Source: Gemmatimonadota bacterium
Lineage (GTDB): Bacteria; Gemmatimonadota; Gemmatimonadetes; Gemmatimonadales; GWC2-71-9
Reading direction: 5' to 3'
Length of the DNA stretch: 63,098 nucleotides
Assembly: GCA_003221985.1 (NCBI GenBank)
Contig: QHUQ01000052.1
Coordinates: forward strand, 1 to 63,098
Positions 8,303 to 16,954 of the stretch are shown piece after piece; position 1 is the stretch's first letter; every line of letters begins with the position of its first letter. The notes beneath the pieces are model-generated. The model worked only from the letters and a program-made list of their open reading frames with translations, made no database searches and was not told the DNA's origin. The position numbers were made by a program, and so were the translations under genes.

Positions 8303-9481
8303 TCGCCCCGATCAGATCATCAAGCGCGGCCACGGCCCCGCGCAGATGCGTCGCCGCGGCCGCGGCATCCACTCCGGTCTCGCGCGCGGACCAAAACCCA
8401 TCCAGCTCCTCGAGCGCGCGCTGCAGCGCCGCGCGATGACGAGCACGGGTGACCACAGGCTCGACGTCGCCCAATGCCAGCAAGCGGCCGAACGCCACTT
8501 CCGCGAGCTGACGTCGGAGCTCGGGCAGACCCTCCCCCGTCACCACTGAAACGGGGACGGGAGACGGGGGACGAGGGACGGGTAGCAGGTCTGCTTTCGT
8601 TCGCACACGGACTAGCGGTGCAGCGCATGCGGCGATGAATGATTCCACGTCCCCCCTCCCCCTCCCCCGTCCCTCCTCCCCCTCTTCGCAGAACAAAACG
8701 AGATCCGCGGCCGCGTGGCGTCGCGCGTCGTTCCGGGAATCTCCGTGACGATCGCGCGTTCCGTACCGAGCAGCGCGTTGAAGAGCGACGACTTGCCGGC
8801 GTTGGGACGGCCGGCGATCACGAGCAGCGCGCCCTCGCGCAGTCGCTCGCCCTCCGGGGCGGTTTTCAGAAGATCGGCGACGCGCCCACGCACCACGTCC
8901 CACGCACCACGCACGCGCTGTGGCGCTACGGGACCTTCATCCTCTTCGGGAAAGTCGATGTCGTACGCGATGAGCGCCTCGAGCTCCAGAATCTCGCTGC
9001 GCAGCGCCGCGAGCCGGTCGGACAACCCGCGCTCGAGCTGGTGCAGCGCCCGCCGGCGCTGCGCCGGCGATCCCGCATCGATGAGATCGGCCGTGGCCTC
9101 CGCCTGGAGCAGGTCCATCTTGCCGTTCAGCACCGCGCGGCGCGTGAACTCGCCGGGCGCCGCCGGCCGGGCGCCCGCCGCCACGAACGCCGCGAGCGCG
9201 GCCGCCGGCACGATCAACCCGCCGTGCGTGGAGATTTCGACCAGGTCGTCGCCGCTGTAGGAATGCGGGGCGGGGAAACAGGCGGCGAGCACGTCGTCGA
9301 CCGGCTCGCGCGACTCCGGATGCAGGAGGCGCGCGCGGAAGACCGTGCGCGGTGGTGTCGGGTTGAAGGGTTCGAGGCAGCGGGCGGCGAGGAGGAAACA
9401 TCCGGCGCCCGCGAGACGAATCAACGCAAGCGCGCTGCGACCCGGCGGCGTCGCGAGCGCGACGATGGGATCGGTGAGCAG
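8247..9481 (-). pseudogene. mnmE: tRNA modification GTPase MnmE, internally deleted and frameshifted
   Basis: MnmE with MnmG modifies the wobble uridine of certain tRNAs. The N-terminal domain reads from about 9481 ([21 protein letters not shown]) through the GTPase P-loop GRPNAGKSS and switch I IPGTTRD. Reading then breaks near 8705-8720: the same frame runs into a basic tail, and another frame resumes with AAADLVLF, then TKADLL (G4-like) and the C-terminal FCVGK cysteine tail ending at 8247. About 40 residues normally between these points, including the G3 DTAG motif, are absent. The gene begins directly after the yidC stop in the same frame with no ATG, GTG or TTG; CTG at 9481 is the nearest candidate. 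It may be an assembly error or a real lesion. Confidence 0.8.
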
Positions 9482-11022
9482 TTAGGTCTTGACGGGCGTT
9501 ACCACGCGAGACCCTCCCGCGGTGACGGGCGCTTCGCGCAGGCGGCGCTTCGCGATCAGGTATTGCTGCGGAATGCTGAAGAGATTTTGCGCCGCATAGT
9601 ACAGGTTCAACCCCGCCGCAAAGTTCAGGAACAACACCGTCATGAACATCGGCATGAAGTAGACCATCATCTTGGTCTGCGGATTCGGCGGCACGCCGAT
9701 CTGACCGACCTTGGACAGCCCGAACATCGACAGCCCCATCAGGATCGGAATGATCTTGAACGGGTCGGGACGCGACAGGTCGGGCAGCCACAGGAACGGC
9801 ACGCCGCGGAACGCGATCGTATTGGCGAACACGAAGAAGAGCGCGAGCAGCACACCGCCTGCATCCGGATCCCCGACTCCATCGCCTTCTGGTTCAACGG
9901 CCAGAGCAGCAAGCGCACGACGATGCCGAACAGAATCAGCACCCAGCCATAGGCCAGGTTCAAGCGCTCGTGCATCCAGAGCAGAACATTGAGGACGAAC
10001 ACCGAGACGGGTTGGATGATCGGACGGAAGATCCCCCCGTACGGGTTTGCATCGTCCAGACCGTGACCCAACTTCGAGAGGTGGTGATAGTCGAGCGGCC
10101 CGGCGAACACCTGGTAGCGGAACGTGCCCGCGGGCGGGACCGGCATCGTGACGGTGACCTGGGTACGTGTCGCCGCTTTCCCCGTGCGCGGACCGCCCAC
10201 TGCGATCGCGCCTCCAAACGTCGGCTGTCCCTCCTCGAGGGCGAGCGCCGCGGTGAAGAAGTATTTCGACTTGACGCCCACCCACTCGAACGGCCCATCG
10301 AACAGCGCGCGCTGACCGGGCTTGATCCTGGAGAAATCGGTACGCTCGGCCTTGGACGCCTTCGTGACGACGGCGTAGTGCCGGAAGTCGTCCAGTGAAT
10401 CCTTCTCGGCCGAGCGCAGTCCTTCCGACAAGTCGATCAGCAACACCGCCCCACTGTTTCCCAGGCCGGTCACCGAGCCGCTCACGTCGAAGCGGTATTC
10501 GTCGGGGACGAACCGATACTCGAGCGTCACGTGTGCTCCGCGGCGCTCGGCGTCGAGGCGCAGCGGCTTGGGTCCCTGCCCCGCGTACACCACCACCCCG
10601 GCAGCATCGGGAGTCGGGCGGAAGTCCCAATCGTCGAGCGAAATGGTGTCGCCACCGGGCAGGACGAGACGGTGGCGCAAGAAGGCGCCGCCCGGCGGAA
10701 CGAGGTTCACCGGCTGCGCCGCGTCGCCGGGGGCAAAGGATTGGTATTGCAGTAGTTCGGCGGACCGGAGCGTGCCGCCGTGAGTGCTGAAGCCGAGCCG
10801 GTAAAGCGGGGAGGTGACCCAGACGATGCGGCCCGTGTCGGCGGATGGGCGGATCGGCGCTTGGGCGGTTGGGCGCTCCGGTGAGGAGGCCTGCGCGGCA
10901 GAATCGCGCACGGCGGCGCTGTCGGCCGGCGGTCGCGGCGCCGGTTTCGGCGGCCAGATCATGAGCGGCACGAACCACACGAGGAGCGCCAGAACGATCG
11001 CGAGTACGAGGCGTCGCTCCAT
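9482..11022 (-). pseudogene. yidC: Membrane protein insertase YidC, internally deleted and frameshifted
   Basis: YidC inserts proteins into the inner membrane. ATG at 11022 gives an N-terminal membrane segment, a Pro-rich linker and a large periplasmic domain, then the second membrane region (WVLILFGIVVRLLLWPLNQKAM). At about 9853-9862 the frame changes. Before it the text ends at GIRMQA, after it resumes at VLLALFFVFANTIAF and continues through FLWLPDLSRPDPFKIIPILMG to VVTPVKT. Roughly 45 residues that should form the cytoplasmic C1 loop and the entry to TM3 are missing. YidC is normally essential, so a sequence error is a serious alternative. Neighbours yidD and rnpA are in the usual order. 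Confidence 0.85.
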
Positions 11023-11038
11023 CAGTCAGTTCCCACGC

Positions 11039-11266
11039 TCACGGCACCGGATCATATCCGCCCGCATGAAAGGGGTGACACTTGAGAATGCGTCGCACGC
11101 CGAGCCAGCTGCCTTTCAGCGCGCCGTAGCGCGCGACGGCTTCATAGGTATAGCGCGAACACGACGGCTCGAAGCGACACTGCGTGAACACGAGATGCGA
11201 CAGCGTCAGCTGATAGCCACGAATCAGTGCCATTACGGCAAGACGGGGCAATCGTTGCAGCGTCAC
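11039..11266 (-). CDS. yidD: Membrane protein insertion efficiency factor YidD
   Basis: Small membrane-associated factor that assists YidC. 75 residues from GTG at 11266, overlapping the end of rnpA by four bases (GTGA). The family hallmark is complete: LIRGYQLTLSH, then CRFEPSCSRYTYEA and the C-terminal RILKCHPFHAGGYDPVP. Lies 16 bases before yidC in the standard rpmH-rnpA-yidD-yidC order. Confidence 0.93.
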   Translation of the reverse strand: MTLQRLPRLAVMALIRGYQLTLSHLVFTQCRFEPSCSRYTYEAVARYGALKGSWLGVRRILKCHPFHAGGYDPVP

Positions 11267-11607
11267 GTCAGGGTCTCCACGGCGTCCGTCAATTCGGCGC
11301 GCAGCACTGCAAACGAGGCGGTATAGGCGGAGCGCTTCGCGCGAACCACGAGATCGACGGCTGGAAGAGTTCGCAGCACGTCGCGCCTCAGGATCTCGCG
11401 CAGCCGCCTCCGCAGGCGATTGCGATGCGCCGCGGAGGATTGATGACGCGGGACGATGAGTCCGAGACGCGCGTGACCCGAATCACTGTGACGCCAGGCC
11501 AGATCGAGATGCGGGGTGCGACGGCGGCGACCCACCCCCGCTTCCCAGCAGGCGGTGAGCTCCGAGCCGCGCGTGATGCGTACGCGGCGCGGGTATCGCT
11601 CGCTCGT
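11263..11607 (-). CDS. rnpA: Ribonuclease P protein component (start codon unclear)
   Basis: Protein subunit of RNase P, partner of the RNA encoded at 18866-19240. The conserved core is RLGLIVPRHQSSAAHRNRLRRRLREILR. The only standard start, GTG at 11535, would remove the N-terminal part. Upstream of it the same frame reads YPRRVRITRGSELTACWEAG, which fits the usual LPRxxRLxxxxEF N-terminus, so translation should begin earlier. That frame is closed by the TAA of rpmH at 11608-11610 and holds no ATG, GTG or TTG before the conserved part. The given end is the first codon after that stop (ACG); the real start may be non-canonical or altered by a base error. Confidence 0.82.
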   Translation of the reverse strand, partial: TSERYPRRVRITRGSELTACWEAGVGRRRRTPHLDLAWRHSDSGHARLGLIVPRHQSSAAHRNRLRRRLREILRRDVLRTLPAVDLVVRAKRSAYTASFAVLRAELTDAVETLT

Positions 11608-11769
11608 TTACCGGCTCCGGTGTTTGGATGGAATACGGACGACGAGTTGCTTGCGGCCTTTCTTGCGCCGGCGGGACAGCGTGGCACGGCCCCAAACTGT
11701 TTTCATCCGCGCGCGAAACCCATGCTTATTGATGCGTCGCCGATTTCTCGGCCGATACGTCGGACCCAT
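11608..11769 (-). CDS. rpmH: 50S ribosomal protein L34
   Basis: Large-subunit ribosomal protein. 53 residues from ATG at 11769 with a GAGGA ribosome-binding site. The sequence carries [19 protein letters not shown] and SRRRKKGRK, which are the family signature; the C-terminal extension of about nine residues is slightly long. Transcribed leftward away from dnaA, as expected at an origin-proximal locus. Confidence 0.95.
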   Translation of the reverse strand: MGPTYRPRNRRRINKHGFRARMKTVWGRATLSRRRKKGRKQLVVRIPSKHRSR

Positions 11770-11793
11770 AAATTCCTCGAGTAAGGCCGGGAA

Positions 11794-11822
11794 AGTTACC
11801 CGGCTCGTCACGCGATGGTCAA
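11794..11822 (-). promoter_or_regulatory. Predicted rpmH promoter
   Basis: On the minus strand TTGACC at 11822-11817 is followed after 18 bases by TAACTT at 11798-11793, about 25 bases upstream of the rpmH ATG. It lies back to back with the dnaA promoter. Assignment rests on consensus similarity only. Confidence 0.5.
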
Positions 11823-11824
11823 GG

Positions 11825-11853
11825 TTGACTTTTCCACAGGGGGCCCGTACTTT
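11825..11853 (+). promoter_or_regulatory. Predicted dnaA promoter with DnaA box between -35 and -10
   Basis: TTGACT at 11825-11830 and TACTTT at 11848-11853 are spaced by 17 bases, about 47 bases before the dnaA ATG. TTTTCCACA at 11830-11838, one substitution from the consensus DnaA box TTATCCACA, lies between the two hexamers. This arrangement would let DnaA repress its own transcription, which is known in other bacteria and inferred here. Confidence 0.55.
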
Positions 11854-11899
11854 CGGGCCGCCCTTGCTGGACGCCCTTCCAAAATCTCAAAAAACGTAA

Positions 11900-13294
11900 A
11901 TGGAGCAATCGGTAAACGAAGCTTGGAAGCGTCTCCTCGACGAAGCTCGACGTGAACTTCCCGAGGCGACGGTGCGCACATGGCTCGAGCCATCCGAGCC
12001 GATCGCGCTGGACGAGGGCCGTCTCATTCTCGGTGCGCCCGATCAATTCGCCGCCGAATGGAACGAGTCGAAGCACGCGTCGCTGCTCGCTCGCGTCGCG
12101 GAGCGCGTGCTCGGCCGGCCGACGACGATCGTCTTTCGGGTGCAGGAAGATCGGCAACGCCGCCCGCAAATGGATTTCTTCGTCGCCCCGCGCGAGAGCA
12201 CGGGCGGGGGTGTCGCCACCGCCTCGTCCGTCGCGACCACGCCGCTCAATGAACGCTACACGTTCCAGACGTTCGTCATCGGCAAGTCGAACGAGCTCGC
12301 CGCGGCCGCGGCGCACGCCGTCGCGGAGGCGCCGGGCAAGACGTACAACCCCCTCTTCATCTACGGCGCCACGGGGCTCGGCAAGACGCACCTGATGCAG
12401 GCGATCGCGCACGCGGTGCTCGAGAAAAATCCCGAGACGCGGCTGCAGTACTTCGGCGCCGAGCAGTTCATCAACGACGTGATCGAGTCGATTCACGCGC
12501 GCACGATGTCCGAGTTCCGGCGGCGCTATCGCAATGACGTGGATCTGCTCCTCGTGGACGACGTGCATTTCCTGGAAGGCAAGGAAATGACGCAGGAGGA
12601 GTTCTTCCACACGTTCAATGCGCTGTTCGAGGCGCACAAACAGATCGTGCTGACCTCGGACCGCCCGCCCAAAGAGATTCCCGGGCTCGAAGACCGGCTG
12701 ATCTCGCGCTTCGAGTGGGGCATGGTCGCCGACATCGGGCATCCCGATCTCGAGCACCGCATCGCGATCCTGCGCAAGAAGGCGGAGCAGGATCATCTCG
12801 AGCTCACGATTCCGGACGACGTGCTGCGCTTCATCGCGGAGCACATCCGCTCCAGCGTGCGCGAGCTCGAGGGCTGCATCATCAAGCTGCTGCTGTTCGC
12901 GTCGCTCAAGAACCGCGAGGTGACGATCGAGCTGGCCCGCGAGGCGCTGTCGGACAAGATCCGCCAGGGCGAGGAAGGCTCCGGCTACGGCAGCAGCGGC
13001 TCGGCACCCAGCATCGACCGCGTGCAGGAAGTCGTCGCACGCCGCTGGGGCGTGACGCCCGAGGGCCTGCGCTCCAAGGCGCGCACCAAGACGCTCACCG
13101 TTCCGCGCCAGGTGGCCATGTATTTGGCGCGCGACATGCTTCAGATGCAGCTCGTCGAGATTGGGCAGGCATTCGGCGGCCGCGATCACTCCACCGTCAT
13201 TCACAGCGTGGACAAGGTGGAGCGGCAAATGATGCGCGACCGGACGTTCAAGGAACGCGTGGAGATGGCGCGGCAGGAATTGTCCGCACTGTAA
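11900..13294 (+). CDS. dnaA: Chromosomal replication initiator protein DnaA
   Basis: Initiates replication by binding origin DnaA boxes and opening DNA. 464 residues with all four domains: an N-terminal helicase-interaction domain (about 1-80), a short linker, the AAA+ domain with Walker A GATGLGKTH (near residue 155) and Walker B LLLVDDVHF (near 217), and the C-terminal DNA-binding domain with the signature GGRDHSTVIHS near residue 430. ATG at 11900. The origin-like spacer and dnaN follow. Confidence 0.97.
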   Translation: MEQSVNEAWKRLLDEARRELPEATVRTWLEPSEPIALDEGRLILGAPDQFAAEWNESKHASLLARVAERVLGRPTTIVFRVQEDRQRRPQMDFFVAPRESTGGGVATASSVATTPLNERYTFQTFVIGKSNELAAAAAHAVAEAPGKTYNPLFIYGATGLGKTHLMQAIAHAVLEKNPETRLQYFGAEQFINDVIESIHARTMSEFRRRYRNDVDLLLVDDVHFLEGKEMTQEEFFHTFNALFEAHKQIVLTSDRPPKEIPGLEDRLISRFEWGMVADIGHPDLEHRIAILRKKAEQDHLELTIPDDVLRFIAEHIRSSVRELEGCIIKLLLFASLKNREVTIELAREALSDKIRQGEEGSGYGSSGSAPSIDRVQEVVARRWGVTPEGLRSKARTKTLTVPRQVAMYLARDMLQMQLVEIGQAFGGRDHSTVIHSVDKVERQMMRDRTFKERVEMARQELSAL

Positions 13295-13534
13295 ACAATG
13301 CGCAGTTGGGGAAAACGGCGCGGGATGTGGGGTAGTGGGGAAACCGCGACGACTATCCGCAAAGCGCCAACAGTGCCAACAGTACGCCAACATCAGGTGA
13401 CTCGATGCAGGTGATGCACCAGTTGCGCTTTAACGACATCGCCCACATATCCCCGATGTCTACTACTACTACTAGTATTTCTATATAGAAGAGACGTAGT
13501 AAAGACTTTCCCCATTTCCGGAGACGTTGGCGGC
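13295..13534. other. oriC: Probable replication origin region (dnaA-dnaN spacer)
   Basis: This 240-base spacer holds several origin-type elements. TGGGGAAA-type boxes (complement TTTCCCCA) occur at 13307-13315, 13336-13343 and, in opposite orientation, 13507-13514, and CTATCCGCA at 13353-13361 resembles a DnaA box. Short direct repeats GCCAACA start at 13366, 13375 and 13386, and CAGGTGA occurs at 13394 and 13408. Five CTA triplets (13460-13474) lead into an AT-rich stretch (13475-13490), the arrangement of the DnaA-trio and unwinding element in Bacillus subtilis. Box identities are inferred and no strand-opening data exist. Confidence 0.65.
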
Positions 13535-14647
13535 GTGAAGTTCACGATCACTCGAGAACAACTGCAGGAAGGCCTCGCGGCGGTGGCGGCAGCCATCCCC
13601 GCCAAAACGACGTTGCCGGTCCTGGCCAACGTCCTCGTCGAAGCATCGAAGCAAGGCGGCGGGCTGCGGCTGTCGGGCACGGACCTCGACATCGCGGTGA
13701 GCACGACGGTTGCAGCGGAAGTCGATGCCGATGGTGCCGTCACCCTGCCGGCCAAGAAGCTCGTCGACATTGCGCGCGAGCTGCCGTCGGGCCCGGTGCG
13801 CGTCACGGCCGCGGGCGAAGCCAGGGTCTCGATCGAGTCGGGGCGATCCAAGTTCAAACTCCTGGGCCTGCCGCGCGAGGAGTATCCGTCGTTCCCCGCC
13901 GTGAAGTTCGAGAAGGCGTGGAAAGCGGCGGCCGGCGTGGTGCACAAGCTCGTCGGTCACGTGTCATTCGCTGCATCGACCGAGGAAAGCCGCCCGATCC
14001 TGAACGGCGTGCTGTGGGAGCTGCGGCCCGACCGCATGCGCATGGTGGCGACGAACGGCCACCGCCTGGCCAAGATGGACGTCCCCGCGACCGGTGGCTC
14101 CACGGCCGACCTCATCGTCCCCCCCAAGGCGCTCGAGCAGATCCGCCGCCTGTACCCGGGCGACGCCGAGATCGAGCTCGCCAAGAGCGATAACCACATC
14201 GGCTTCCGCGCCGGCGGCACGCTGGTGTTCTCCCGCCTGATCGAGGGACCGTATCCCAACTACGAGCAGGTGATCCCGCGCGAGAACGACAAGCAGGCGA
14301 CGGTCGACAAGGCGGCCATGGCCGCGGCCTTGCGCCGCATGAGCGTGGTCGCGAGCGATCAGACGCACCGCATCCGGCTCGCCTTCTCCGGCGGCAACGT
14401 GAAGTTCTCGGTGCAGACGCCCGACCTCGGCGAAGCCCAGGACGAGCTGGCGGTGACCTACGAAGGCGAGCCGCTGGAGATCGGGTTCAACGCGATGTAC
14501 CTGCTCGAGATCCTGAAGTACATGCCGACCGACGAAGTGCGCTTCACGTTCAAGGCTCCCGAGCGCGCCAGCACGATCGAGCCGGTGGGGTGGAACGATC
14601 CGGCCTCGTACATGGCGCTGGTGATGCCGCTACGGTTGGTAGACTAA
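13535..14647 (+). CDS. dnaN: DNA polymerase III beta subunit (sliding clamp)
   Basis: Ring-shaped clamp that holds the replicative polymerase on DNA. 370 residues from GTG at 13535 (start MKFTITREQLQEGL). Three clamp domains are present, with conserved FAASTEESRPILNGV in domain two and the C-terminal YMALVMPLRLVD. A strong hairpin terminator follows. The stop overlaps the stop of the convergent transglycosylase gene. Confidence 0.96.
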   Translation: MKFTITREQLQEGLAAVAAAIPAKTTLPVLANVLVEASKQGGGLRLSGTDLDIAVSTTVAAEVDADGAVTLPAKKLVDIARELPSGPVRVTAAGEARVSIESGRSKFKLLGLPREEYPSFPAVKFEKAWKAAAGVVHKLVGHVSFAASTEESRPILNGVLWELRPDRMRMVATNGHRLAKMDVPATGGSTADLIVPPKALEQIRRLYPGDAEIELAKSDNHIGFRAGGTLVFSRLIEGPYPNYEQVIPRENDKQATVDKAAMAAALRRMSVVASDQTHRIRLAFSGGNVKFSVQTPDLGEAQDELAVTYEGEPLEIGFNAMYLLEILKYMPTDEVRFTFKAPERASTIEPVGWNDPASYMALVMPLRLVD

Positions 14648-15465
14648 AAGCGAGGACCTGCAACGGACTGGATGGGACCACCCGAGTCTGGGTGGTCCTT
14701 TGTTGTATCTGGATGCACGAGCGTGTCGAGTATTGGTGGCAGAATCGGTGGCTCGATTGGGGCGATTTGAGGGATTGAGTCCTCTTCCGCGGGTGGGACT
14801 GGTGTCTTTCCGCCGTAATAGCGCGCGAGAATCAGGTCGCGACGCGCAAGCATGCGTCCCGGCAGGTAGGCGGGGTTCGACGTGCGTGGCTGCGGCAAGG
14901 TCGCGGCGAGTGCGGCCGCCTGGGCGTCACTGAGCCGCGACGGCGCCACGCCGAAGTAGGCCACGCTCGCCGCACTCGCTCCCCACACGCCGGGACCCCA
15001 CTCGGCGGTGCTCAAATACAGGGCCATGATGCGGTCTTTGCTGAGGGCCAGCTCGAATCGCACGGCGGTCACCGCCTCCTTGAGTTTGCGGAAGATCGAG
15101 CGCGACGGCGACAAATAGAGGTTCTTCGCGAGCTGTTGCGTGATCGTGCTCGCGCCGCGACGTCCACCCGCGGCCCACGCATCGTGCAGCTCGACCAAGT
15201 CGATTCCGTGATGCGTTTTGAATCGCGAGTCTTCCGCGATGATGATCATCCGCTCGAGGATAGGTGACGGGGCGCGATTCGCCACGCGGCCGTCCGGCCG
15301 TCCGGCCGTCCGGCAGTCCGAGCGCAACCGCATCATCGCGGTACAGCGCGGCTCGTGACTGCGCCACCACACGGGCGGTGGCCAGACGGCGAACAGCCAC
15401 ACGACAAACAGCGCGCTCGTCCCTAGCAGAACGCGCCCTGCAATCCTAGCTTTTTGCACCGCCAT
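14644..15465 (-). CDS. mtgA: Monofunctional peptidoglycan transglycosylase (GT51)
   Basis: Polymerises lipid II glycan strands at the membrane. 273 residues from ATG at 15465: an N-terminal membrane anchor (about residues 10-28), then the GT51 domain with catalytic EDSRFKTHHGID, GASTITQQLAKNLYLS, RKLKEAV and ALYLSTAEWGPGVWG. There is no penicillin-binding domain. A Pro-rich tail follows. GGCCGTCC-type tandem repeats at 15290-15313 encode a short RTAGRPDGR stretch after the anchor. Its ATG and the ATG of the divergent kinase gene overlap in the tetramer CATG, so each gene's ribosome-binding site would lie inside the other gene. Confidence 0.88.
   Translation of the reverse strand: MAVQKARIAGRVLLGTSALFVVWLFAVWPPPVWWRSHEPRCTAMMRLRSDCRTAGRPDGRVANRAPSPILERMIIIAEDSRFKTHHGIDLVELHDAWAAGGRRGASTITQQLAKNLYLSPSRSIFRKLKEAVTAVRFELALSKDRIMALYLSTAEWGPGVWGASAASVAYFGVAPSRLSDAQAAALAATLPQPRTSNPAYLPGRMLARRDLILARYYGGKTPVPPAEEDSIPQIAPIEPPILPPILDTLVHPDTTKDHPDSGGPIQSVAGPRF
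14675..14705 (+). terminator. Rho-independent terminator after dnaN
   Basis: A 9-bp perfect stem GGACCACCC / GGGTGGTCC (14675-14683 and 14690-14698) with a 6-base loop is followed by TTTGTTG. It lies 28 bases after the dnaN stop. The same bases encode the C-terminal tail of the opposite-strand transglycosylase gene. Confidence 0.8.
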
Positions 15466-16948
15466 GGACCTCGGAGCCCTCCAGCAGCGCCTGCAACGAG
15501 CGCTTGGACAGGAATTTACCGTTGGCCCCCTGCTGGGTGAGGGGGGCTTTGCCGCCGTGTTCCGCGCCCGCGACAACGTCTTGAATCGCGACGTCGCGGT
15601 GAAGGTGCTGGACGTGGAGCTCGCGCCGTCGCCTGTGGTCGCCGAACGGTTCTTGCGCGAAGCGCAGACCGTCGCCCGCCTGGAGCATCCGCACATCGTG
15701 CCGATCTACAAGGTCGGCCGGCAGGAAGAGATCTTCTACATCATCATGCGGTGCATCGACGGTCCGTCGCTGCGCCAACTCCTCGAGACGCAAAAGAAGC
15801 TGTCCGTCGGCGACGCCGCCCGCATCGCCCGGCAAGTGGCCGACGCGCTCGCCTACGCCCACAGCCACGACATCGTACACCGCGACATCAAGCCGGACAA
15901 CATCCTGCTCGACAAAAGCGGCCACGTCCTCGTGACCGATTTCGGGATCGCCAAAGCGGCGCAGGCGGCGCAAGCGGCGCAAGCGGCGACCCCCAGGTCG
16001 ACCCAGCTCACCAGCGAAGGAATGATCGTCGGGACACCCGACTACATGAGTCCCGAACAAGCATCGGGCGACCCGCTTGACGGCCGCTCTGACATCTACT
16101 CCCTCGGCGTCGTGCTCTACCACATGCTGGCCGGCGCGCCGCCGTTCGAGGGCCCGTCTTCGGCGTCGATTCTCGCCCAGCAGATCACCCAGGCGCCCGT
16201 GCCGATCCGCCGCCACCGCCCCGACCTGCCCGAAGAGATGGCCGTGGTGCTGGACCGGATGATGGAGAAGACTCGCACCAAACGATTTCAGATGGCCAGC
16301 GAGGTCAGCCGCGCACTCGTCGGGGCGATGCCGACCGCGGCGCGAGACCGGGTGCGCGTGCCGCTGCGCCGCCGTCTCCGGTTGATGTTCTACCGGTCTC
16401 TGGTGGGCCTGAGCGTGGCGGGATGTCTCCTCTTCATCGCATTCGCCGGCGGCGCGGCGGCCGTGGCGTACTACGTCTTCAGCAAACCGCCGCACATCGC
16501 GGCGCGCGCGCCGCTCCCGGGCAGCCTAACGCGCATGCTGCGCGCACGGCGCGCGCTGCTCCCCGGTGACGTTGGGTTGTTCGCGTATCGGCCAACCGGC
16601 GAGGAGGACACGACGCTATTGTTGCTCACGCGGCGCCGTACCGTCGTCGTCACGCCGGGTGAGGTGCGCTCCTACGCGCGCGACAGCGTGCGGCGTGACA
16701 TCGACCTCATTCTCCACGGCGGGCTGGCGTTTCGGTTGGCGATTTACGGAAGACACTCGTCAGGAGTCTCGGACACGGTGTACCGTAATCTGTCGTTCCG
16801 CGACATGATGCAGATCAGATCGCAGCTCAATAGGGAACCGCCGGCCCCTCCGCCTGCACCGCCACCACAGGCTCGTCCGCGCCGCTCGGTTCCTCCGCCT
16901 CCGCCAGCGCCGTCGCACAGAAAGCCGCGTCACCGTGCGCGGCCCTAG
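15464..16948 (+). CDS. Membrane serine/threonine protein kinase
   Basis: Hanks-type kinase of 494 residues. The kinase domain covers about residues 18-285: glycine loop GEGGFAAVF, VAVKVLD lysine, HRDIKPDN catalytic loop, DFG as VTDFGIAK, and GTPDYMSPEQ. After the DFG there is an AQA repeat (AAQAAQAAQAA) encoded by a small tandem repeat at about 15958-15990. One transmembrane helix lies around residues 310-340, followed by an extracytoplasmic part of about 150 residues of unknown fold and a Pro-rich basic C-terminus. No PASTA or other known sensor domain was recognised. The start is head to head with mtgA. Confidence 0.88.
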   Translation: MDLGALQQRLQRALGQEFTVGPLLGEGGFAAVFRARDNVLNRDVAVKVLDVELAPSPVVAERFLREAQTVARLEHPHIVPIYKVGRQEEIFYIIMRCIDGPSLRQLLETQKKLSVGDAARIARQVADALAYAHSHDIVHRDIKPDNILLDKSGHVLVTDFGIAKAAQAAQAAQAATPRSTQLTSEGMIVGTPDYMSPEQASGDPLDGRSDIYSLGVVLYHMLAGAPPFEGPSSASILAQQITQAPVPIRRHRPDLPEEMAVVLDRMMEKTRTKRFQMASEVSRALVGAMPTAARDRVRVPLRRRLRLMFYRSLVGLSVAGCLLFIAFAGGAAAVAYYVFSKPPHIAARAPLPGSLTRMLRARRALLPGDVGLFAYRPTGEEDTTLLLLTRRRTVVVTPGEVRSYARDSVRRDIDLILHGGLAFRLAIYGRHSSGVSDTVYRNLSFRDMMQIRSQLNREPPAPPPAPPPQARPRRSVPPPPPAPSHRKPRHRARP

Positions 16949-16954
16949 GCGGCG

